In this document: one piece after another, positions 28,414 through 34,140 of the stretch
Layout: the number at the start of each line of letters is the position of its first letter
How positions within the stretch are numbered: position 1 is the first letter of the stretch
Assembly: GCA_947472615.1 (NCBI GenBank)
Contig: CANJEY010000003.1
Coordinates: 1-34,140 of the forward strand
Direction: 5' to 3'
DNA length: 34,140 nt
From: Beijerinckiaceae bacterium
GTDB lineage: Bacteria > Pseudomonadota > Alphaproteobacteria > Rhizobiales > Beijerinckiaceae
Notes under the pieces: model-generated
What the model was told of the DNA's origin: nothing
The model's input: only the letters and a program-made list of their open reading frames with translations
The model's database searches: none
Position numbers and translations under genes: made by a program

Positions 28414-29133
28414 TCATTGTGGTTGCGATCCTGATTTCTGCCAGCGCACGCGGCTCTGGCTGACGCCGAGTTGCGCCAGCATGGCGGCCATGCGGATCGG
28501 GGCGCCGATGCCTTCGATGACCGGCACGCCCAATTGTTTGCTGAGCCAGTCCGGTTGCATCTGAACCGGGCATTGGGTGATGCCCTGCGGGATGATCACG
28601 TCGGCGCCGTCTTTCTCGATCAGGTCGCGCGCCGCCATCAGGAACGAGTCGATCATCTGTTGGCGGTTCTGGGCGATATGTTGCAGATAGAATCCGCTCG
28701 CGCGGCGGCCGGCGACGAATTGCTCCATGCCATACGCGATGCACTGCGCGCGCTGGCGTGGAATCGCGGACGGATGGTAGCAGACGATTCCGAAATTCTC
28801 GCCGACCTGCGCGGCGACATGCAGCGCGGCATGCAGGGGACCGATGACCGGAATATCGACCGTCGAACGTCCGCCATCGACGCCGAGGTCGAGCATGCCG
28901 AGTGGCACGACAGCATCATAGCCTTCGCGCTCGGCCTGCCGAAATGACTCGTGGAACAGGCTCGACGCCGCCTGAATTTCCGCCGGGGTCAGGCCGTCGA
29001 ACGGCCGCGCCGCGACAGAGATGATCCCGACATCGACATCCGCCGACGCGTAGGATTTGGCCGCGTCCTCGCGCAGCTTGCGCTGTTCGGGCGGATAATC
29101 GCCGACCACAAAGGCCACGCGCACCTTCTTCAT
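28414..29133 (-). CDS. Aspartate/glutamate(hydantoin) racemase-like protein
   Basis: MKKVRVAFVVGDYPPEQRKLREDAAKSYASADVDVGIISVAARPFDGLTPAEIQ; AVVPLGMLDLGVDGGRSTVDIPVIGPLHAALHVAAQVGENFGIVCYHPSA; GADVIIPQGITQCPVQ (Cys in the usual second-half active-site context). Confidence 0.72.
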   Translation of the reverse strand: MKKVRVAFVVGDYPPEQRKLREDAAKSYASADVDVGIISVAARPFDGLTPAEIQAASSLFHESFRQAEREGYDAVVPLGMLDLGVDGGRSTVDIPVIGPLHAALHVAAQVGENFGIVCYHPSAIPRQRAQCIAYGMEQFVAGRRASGFYLQHIAQNRQQMIDSFLMAARDLIEKDGADVIIPQGITQCPVQMQPDWLSKQLGVPVIEGIGAPIRMAAMLAQLGVSQSRVRWQKSGSQPQ

Positions 29134-29154
29134 GGATTTCCTCCGGATTTATCG

Positions 29155-29177
29155 GCCCGAACAAGCATGGTTCGGGC
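29155..29177 (-). repeat. 8-bp inverted repeat (hairpin) in the racemase-Bug intergenic gap
   Basis: GCCCGAAC (29155-29162) - 7 nt - GTTCGGGC (29170-29177); no T-tract. Confidence 0.5.
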
Positions 29178-29194
29178 GTATCGCGCAAGCAGCG

Positions 29195-30235
29195 TCATTT
29201 GCCGTCGACGCTGATGGCCGCGCGCATGCGGGCGGTGATGGCTGGCGGTGCTGCGTAAAGCCGCGTCATCAGCGATTTGATCTCCTCGCCGCTGGTGGGC
29301 AGCACTTCGAGTTGCTGCTGCTCCATGTCGGCGAGAAATTGCGGATCGCGCATCAGCTTTCCGAACGCCTCGTGCAGCACGGCGGCGCGATCCGCCGGCA
29401 CGCCGGGCGGCAACATGAAGGGCCGCGACATCACCTTTGGGGCGAGGATGAGGTCCCAGACGAGCCGCGTCTCGTCGTTTGCCGAGAGATCGTAAAGCGA
29501 CGGCAGATTCTGCAGGTCGGGATGCGGCTTGAGGCCGCTCTGCAGCAGCAGCCGGACTGTTCCATCCCTCAGCCAGTCGGGCTTCTTGGTCTTGACATAG
29601 GACCACGAAATGCCGTGGACGCCCTGCACTTCGCCGCGCTCCAGCGCCAGCAGCGAGTCGGGGGTGCCTCGATAGCCGGTGATGAGCTTGATCGGCGCGC
29701 CGAGCAGACGGATCATGGCCTGCGTTTCGACTTCGCCATCGGTGCCGGTTCCAAGGCTCGCGGCGATCAGCGGCGTGGTCAGGATGTCGGCGGCCTTTTG
29801 ATGCGGCGCGGACTTCCACACCATGAAAACGGCTGTCTCGGCCGTGACGCTGCCCAGCCAGTCCATCTTGAACGGATCGTAGCGCGCTGCTTCGTTGCCG
29901 CGCAGAGGTTCGAACGGGATCTGCCGCTGGATCGCCCCGATGGTGAGCCCGTCGCGCGAGGCCGCCGAATAGAGGTAGTTGGCCGCCACGATGCTGGCTG
30001 CGCCCGGCATGTATTTGATCGTGATGCTAGGCTGACCTGGAATGAGACGCCCAAGATGTCGCGACACGGGCCGCGCATAGGCGTCGTATCCGCCGCCCGG
30101 GTCAGAGCCGACGATGATCGAAATGGTCTGGCCCCGGAAGAATTCGGCGGGCTCCTGCGCGCACGCGGTCGACGCACAAGCTACGAAACTGGCGGCGAGC
30201 AACAAGGCTCTCCGCCCGTGAGGGCGCGCAGACAT
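29195..30235 (-). CDS. Tripartite tricarboxylate transporter (Bug/TctC-type) substrate-binding protein, second copy
   Basis: FFRGQTISIIVGSDPGGGYDAYARPVSRHLGRLIPGQPSITIKYMPGAASIVAANYLYSAASRDGLTIG; signal peptide MSARPHGRRALLLAASFVACASTACAQ. ATG at 30235. Confidence 0.87.
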   Translation of the reverse strand: MSARPHGRRALLLAASFVACASTACAQEPAEFFRGQTISIIVGSDPGGGYDAYARPVSRHLGRLIPGQPSITIKYMPGAASIVAANYLYSAASRDGLTIGAIQRQIPFEPLRGNEAARYDPFKMDWLGSVTAETAVFMVWKSAPHQKAADILTTPLIAASLGTGTDGEVETQAMIRLLGAPIKLITGYRGTPDSLLALERGEVQGVHGISWSYVKTKKPDWLRDGTVRLLLQSGLKPHPDLQNLPSLYDLSANDETRLVWDLILAPKVMSRPFMLPPGVPADRAAVLHEAFGKLMRDPQFLADMEQQQLEVLPTSGEEIKSLMTRLYAAPPAITARMRAAISVDGK

Positions 30236-30254
30236 GGTTTCCTCCCGTGTTTGT

Positions 30255-31607
30255 TCAGACGACGAAATAACCCTTGGTGATCGCCTCGTGGTAGAGTTCC
30301 GCCGCAGTGGGCACGATGCCGAGCGGCAAGCCCTCTTCGGACTTGTTGTAGGTGTGGACGCCCGCGCCGAACTGCACGAGCCGAACCTTCGGGGCGCGAT
30401 CCATCTTGGCGAACATCGGCAGGATGACCTCGTTGTAAACATCCGGCGTGTGGTCGCGGCTGTCTTTCGCGATGATGAACAGCACGGGCGGCACGGGCCG
30501 CGTTCCCGGCCCTTCGAGCGGATGCGACAGGCCGATGTAGTGATCGACGAGCGCCTGTGTCTCGGCTTCGTTGAGCTTCAACCGGGCCGCCGCAACCTTC
30601 GCGGCCTTGATCTGCGAGTCCATGACCTTGTGGGTGATGATGTATTCGACCTTGAACTGCGGGCGCATCTTGGTCTTGTCCCACCAGTCGAAGATTTCCT
30701 CCATCAGCCAGGGCAAACGCATGAGGGCGGTCGGGCCTTCCTGACCCAGCGCCTCGGGGCCTGCGTAACGCGCGCGATCGCGCCATGTGCGGATGTAGAG
30801 TTCATCGAAGGGATCCTTGCGGCCCTCCTTCTTCTTCGTCACGCGTTCGTAGCCGGCGACCTTGCCGAGACCGCCCGACCATGCATTCGACTCGCTCGCG
30901 ATGTAGCCGAACGACGAATTTTCGATCGCGATGACGCCCGCGACGTTCGGCGCGCGCTGGCTCAGCATGAACACGAACGGCCCGCCGGTCGAGTGGCCGG
31001 TGACGTAGACCGAATATTCGTCTTTGGGGAAATGTCGCGCAAGCGCCTCGACCATCCCCTTCTCGAACGCCACCGGCCATGCCGCCATGCGTTCGTGGAA
31101 CATTGTGCCGGGCTTCGCCTTGGCGAGTGTGCGAATCCCGTAGCGCATGCGCATCTTGTCGTCGCGAATGATGTCATACTGGTCGCGCGTCACATATTCA
31201 CCGCGCTTCCAGATCGGCGTGCGCACCGTGCCGTCGGCCTTGATCGTGTCGCCCGGCCAGTCGCGGCTCGGATCGTCAAGATAATGGCGGCCCGGAAAGC
31301 TCATCGCCACGGCCTTGTGGCCGAACTTGCCGGCGTAGGTCTTCGCCATCGGCTCCATTGACTTGTAGTCGCCGGAGCCGCCATGCAGCAGGAAGATGCC
31401 GATCTTCTTGCCATCCGCGCCGCGCGCGACATTTCCATCGGCCGGCTCGTAGGCCATCGTGCCGATGTCCCATTCGAGGCCCAGCGCCTCGATGCGGAAA
31501 ATGTCTTCCGTCTGTTTCAGCTCGAGACTTGGACGACCCAGAACGGCGTCCGACGATTTCAGAATGTCCTCGCGCGCAACTTTCTCGGGCGGTTCCCAAT
31601 TGCTCAT
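30255..31607 (-). CDS. Cytoplasmic alpha/beta-hydrolase-fold protein
   Basis: IGIFLLHGGSGDYKSMEPMAKTYAG (HGG oxyanion-type) and nucleophile elbow YVTGHSTGGPFVFML; candidate catalytic His near GAGVHTYNKS; no signal peptide. Confidence 0.78.
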   Translation of the reverse strand: MSNWEPPEKVAREDILKSSDAVLGRPSLELKQTEDIFRIEALGLEWDIGTMAYEPADGNVARGADGKKIGIFLLHGGSGDYKSMEPMAKTYAGKFGHKAVAMSFPGRHYLDDPSRDWPGDTIKADGTVRTPIWKRGEYVTRDQYDIIRDDKMRMRYGIRTLAKAKPGTMFHERMAAWPVAFEKGMVEALARHFPKDEYSVYVTGHSTGGPFVFMLSQRAPNVAGVIAIENSSFGYIASESNAWSGGLGKVAGYERVTKKKEGRKDPFDELYIRTWRDRARYAGPEALGQEGPTALMRLPWLMEEIFDWWDKTKMRPQFKVEYIITHKVMDSQIKAAKVAAARLKLNEAETQALVDHYIGLSHPLEGPGTRPVPPVLFIIAKDSRDHTPDVYNEVILPMFAKMDRAPKVRLVQFGAGVHTYNKSEEGLPLGIVPTAAELYHEAITKGYFVV

Positions 31608-32680
31608 TTCTTCGGCTCCATGAATTCGCGCCAGTATCCGATCAGTCGAGCGACGGTTTCCGGCGGGGGATCGGTGAACGCGACCAGCGGTGCGTCCTCG
31701 GGAATGAAAGGATGTTTCAGCGTCACCGGGCCGCGCAATTCTCTGGCGAAGAATTGCTGATTCTCATCCGACAGCAGCCAGTCGACGAACAGCGCCGCCG
31801 TATAGGGGTGCGGCGTGTTCCGGTTAATCACTGCGATGCCCGACAACGACAGAATCGGCGCTGTCAGCACCATTGCGAACGGCGCGCCTTTTTCACGTTG
31901 CGCCTTGAGGCCGGTGAACAGGTAATTGTCCCCCTGCGCCATGTGATCGCCCGCCAGCATCAGCGCCATTCGCTGGTCATGTCCGCGCTGGACGATGGGT
32001 TGGTTCTGCCCCATGCACTTGAGGAATTCTTTCAGCTTCTCCTCGCCCATCATGGCGTTCAGGCCGGACAGAAAGCGCGTTTCGGCCGGGTCGAACGAAA
32101 CCTGGCCTTTCAGAAACGGATTGCACAAATCCATCCAGCCTTTGGGAGCCTTGTCGGGCGGCACGAGATTGGTGTTGTAGGAAATGCCGTGCTCGCTCCA
32201 GAACCATGGAATCCAGCGGTTCTGTTCGTCCTTGAAGCCTTTATAGACGGGCAGGATTGAATCGGTCGCGGGCGACGAATAGCGCGCCAGCATGTTGGCC
32301 TTCAGGGCCGGCTGGAAATCAGACAGTGCGCCTGTGACGACGTCGGTCAGATGCCGTCCCGCCGTCTCCTCGGCATACAACCGTTCGCCCGCATCCTGCG
32401 AGCCGATGTCGTTGGTCGAGTCGAGTTGCACGAACGGATAGCGCTTGGTGAACAGCCGCGCCTGTTCGACATTCTGTCCACGCAGCGTGTTGATGATGAC
32501 GAGCTTGCCCTCGCGTTTCGCGCCTTCGATGACCTTCGCCTCCCGCTCTTTCGGCGGCAGCTTGGCGAGTTCGGCATAGATCGCTTCGACGTTGACGGCA
32601 GGCGTCTGCGCCAGAACGGGAGCGGCGCCCGAACTCAACGCAAGTCCCAGAAATAATCCACGAAGGCGTTTCGGCAACAT
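31604..32680 (-). CDS. ABC-type extracellular solute-binding protein
   Basis: Signal peptide MLPKRLRGLFLGLALSSGAAPVLAQ; IEGAKREGKLVIINTLRGQNVEQARLFTKRYPFVQLDS...; HPYTAALFVDWLLSDENQQFFAREL. Overlaps the hydrolase start by 4 bp (ATGA). Confidence 0.85.
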   Translation of the reverse strand: MLPKRLRGLFLGLALSSGAAPVLAQTPAVNVEAIYAELAKLPPKEREAKVIEGAKREGKLVIINTLRGQNVEQARLFTKRYPFVQLDSTNDIGSQDAGERLYAEETAGRHLTDVVTGALSDFQPALKANMLARYSSPATDSILPVYKGFKDEQNRWIPWFWSEHGISYNTNLVPPDKAPKGWMDLCNPFLKGQVSFDPAETRFLSGLNAMMGEEKLKEFLKCMGQNQPIVQRGHDQRMALMLAGDHMAQGDNYLFTGLKAQREKGAPFAMVLTAPILSLSGIAVINRNTPHPYTAALFVDWLLSDENQQFFARELRGPVTLKHPFIPEDAPLVAFTDPPPETVARLIGYWREFMEPKK

Positions 32681-32746
32681 GTCCGTCTCCAGATAAGGCG
32701 CGGAAGGAGCTTGCCCGCATCATGTCACAGACCTGCGGGCTGGCAA

Positions 32747-32781
32747 GCCTCGCTGGAGTCGCGGCCTCACTGGAATCTGCG
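32747..32781. repeat. Imperfect 17/18-bp tandem direct repeat in the divergent promoter region of two SBP genes
   Basis: GCCTCGCTGGAGTCGCG (32747-32763) followed immediately by GCCTCACTGGAATCTGCG (32764-32781). Confidence 0.5.
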
Positions 32782-32838
32782 GCGAGGTTCGGATAGATTC
32801 GCGCAAACGCGCAGCAATGCGGCGCCGCGGAGGAAACC

Positions 32839-33915
32839 ATGAGCAGATCCGGACATCCCAGCGCATCGAACAGGGCCGCGCGTCTTGCGGCGTCGGCGCT
32901 TGCATGGGCGGCAGCCCTCGCGCCGGTCGCGTCGAACAGCGCACCCGCGACCGTGGCCGAGATCGCCAGCTATTCCGCCGCAGACCGCCAGCAGGTGCTC
33001 GAGGCCGGCGCGCGCAAGGAAGGCGCGCTGATGATCTACACGACCGGCACACAGATTCAGCCGCTGATCGAACGCTTCCGGCAGATCTATCCCTATCTCG
33101 ACGCCCAGATGCCGCGCGCCACGTCGGAAGACGTCGCCCGCAAGGTGATCGAGGAATATGGCGCGGGCCTGTTTCAGGTCGATGTGTTTGAACTGTCGTC
33201 CTATGGGCTGATCGTGCCGCGCGAGCAGGGCGTTCTGCAGCCGTACGCGACGCCGCAGGCGGCCGAATATCCGGCGTCGGCGATCGAGCCCAATCGCATG
33301 TGGATCAGCGCGCGCGAGAGCTATGTGGGCATCGGCTACAACACCAGCATCATCAAGCCCGAAGACGCACCCAAGACCTATCAGGATCTGCTCGATCCGA
33401 AGTGGAAGGGCCGCATGGCGATCTCCTATTCGATGTCGACCACCGCCAACGTGATCGGCGCGATGGTGCTGACGCATGGCGAGGATTTCGTCCGCAAGCT
33501 CGGCCAGCAAAACAATCGCGTCTATCCGTTGCTCGGCCGCGCGCTCGCCAATCTGACGATCTCGGGCGAAGCGCCGCTGTCGTGGACCACCTATGATTCG
33601 CATGTTCTGGCGAGCCGCGCGCAAGGCGCGCCCATCGCATGGAATGCGCCCGGTCCCGTGCCGGTCACGGATACGTCGCTGGCGCTCGCCAGCAAGGCGC
33701 CGCATCCGTTCGCCGCCATGCTGTTCATCGACTTTGCGCTCTCCCGGGAGGGACAGGAGATGTACCAGAAGCTCGGCTATTCGTCGGCGCGCAACAACAT
33801 GCCGACGACCGGCACCACGAACGTGCGGAAGCTCTATCTCACCAACCGGCCGAATTACGTCGCCGATTACGAGGCGTGGACCGCGCTGACGCAGAGCGTG
33901 TTCATCCGCAAATAA
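32839..33915 (+). CDS. ABC-type extracellular solute-binding protein
   Basis: Signal-peptide-like AARLAASALAWAAALAPVASNSA; EAGARKEGALMIYTTGTQIQPLIERFRQIYPYLDAQMPRA...; HPFAAMLFIDFALSREGQEMYQKLGYSSARNN. Confidence 0.85.
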   Translation: MSRSGHPSASNRAARLAASALAWAAALAPVASNSAPATVAEIASYSAADRQQVLEAGARKEGALMIYTTGTQIQPLIERFRQIYPYLDAQMPRATSEDVARKVIEEYGAGLFQVDVFELSSYGLIVPREQGVLQPYATPQAAEYPASAIEPNRMWISARESYVGIGYNTSIIKPEDAPKTYQDLLDPKWKGRMAISYSMSTTANVIGAMVLTHGEDFVRKLGQQNNRVYPLLGRALANLTISGEAPLSWTTYDSHVLASRAQGAPIAWNAPGPVPVTDTSLALASKAPHPFAAMLFIDFALSREGQEMYQKLGYSSARNNMPTTGTTNVRKLYLTNRPNYVADYEAWTALTQSVFIRK

Positions 33916-33921
33916 GCAGAT

Positions 33922-34140
33922 TCAACCGCGGCTGAACCGCAGCGTACCGGCGCGATCGTGCACGCGCTCGATGCGGCCGCGATGCATCAGAAAGTTCAGG
34001 TGCGCGATGCTTTCCGACATCGCCAGCCGTTCGTGTCCTGTACCGATGGCGCGGGGAAACAGATCGCGCGCCACATCGAAGGCGTGCTTGGGGGCTTCGA
34101 GTCCCGTGACGATTTTCGCCAGACGCTCGTCATGATGGTC
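33922..34140 (-). CDS. C-terminal fragment, probably an MBL-fold metallo-hydrolase with C-terminal winged helix; truncated by window edge
   Basis: Reverse-strand translation DHHDERLAKIVTGLEAPKHAFDVARDLFPRAIGTGHERLAMSESIAHLNFLMHRGRIERVHDRAGTLRFSRG*; open to the window edge, stop at 33922-33924. Not in the ORF list. Family call from the AHLNFLMHRGRIER-type winged-helix tail. Confidence 0.55.
   Translation of the reverse strand, partial: DHHDERLAKIVTGLEAPKHAFDVARDLFPRAIGTGHERLAMSESIAHLNFLMHRGRIERVHDRAGTLRFSRG

Noticed and set aside
30234-31361. 375-aa plus-strand ORF antisense to the hydrolase
   Set aside because: Shadow ORF; Arg/His/Val-rich, no motif.
32767-33705. 312-aa minus-strand ORF over the SBP at 32839
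   Set aside because: Shadow ORF; the plus-strand SBP has a signal-peptide-like start and conserved SBP segments.

Overview
The window is a GC-rich alphaproteobacterial (Rhizobiales/Bradyrhizobiaceae-like, by protein resemblance) chromosomal segment. I see about 34 genes, with one truncated at each edge. I recognised no rRNA, tRNA, CRISPR array or transposon. The left half is mostly conserved core: an N-terminally truncated repeat protein, an RNase D-like exonuclease, lptC-lptA-lptB-rpoN-hpf-ptsN, glk, class I fumarase, arfB, a GNAT + cupin-like pair, an O-antigen-ligase-like membrane protein and an MsbA-like ABC exporter. Then come an AT-hook protein, an orphan solute-binding protein (SBP), a lectin-like secreted protein, DUF1007, cmk, an aldo/keto reductase, mepA/L,D-transpeptidase, purU and typA. 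The right part (about 25-34 kb) is accessory. It holds a cytochrome c + three-domain cytochrome/beta-propeller pair and a minus-strand operon SBP - alpha/beta hydrolase - Bug SBP - Asp/Glu racemase-like - Bug SBP with no permease. A further SBP is divergent from that operon. The observations most worth following are: the permease-less SBP/hydrolase/racemase operon with a tandem-repeat operator candidate; an inverted repeat that would mask the Shine-Dalgarno of the SBP at 16009; several perfect inverted repeats in promoter regions; very tightly packed or overlapping convergent gene ends; an AT-hook protein; and a tri-domain cytochrome/propeller protein. All function calls come from reading protein motifs by eye; no database search was run.
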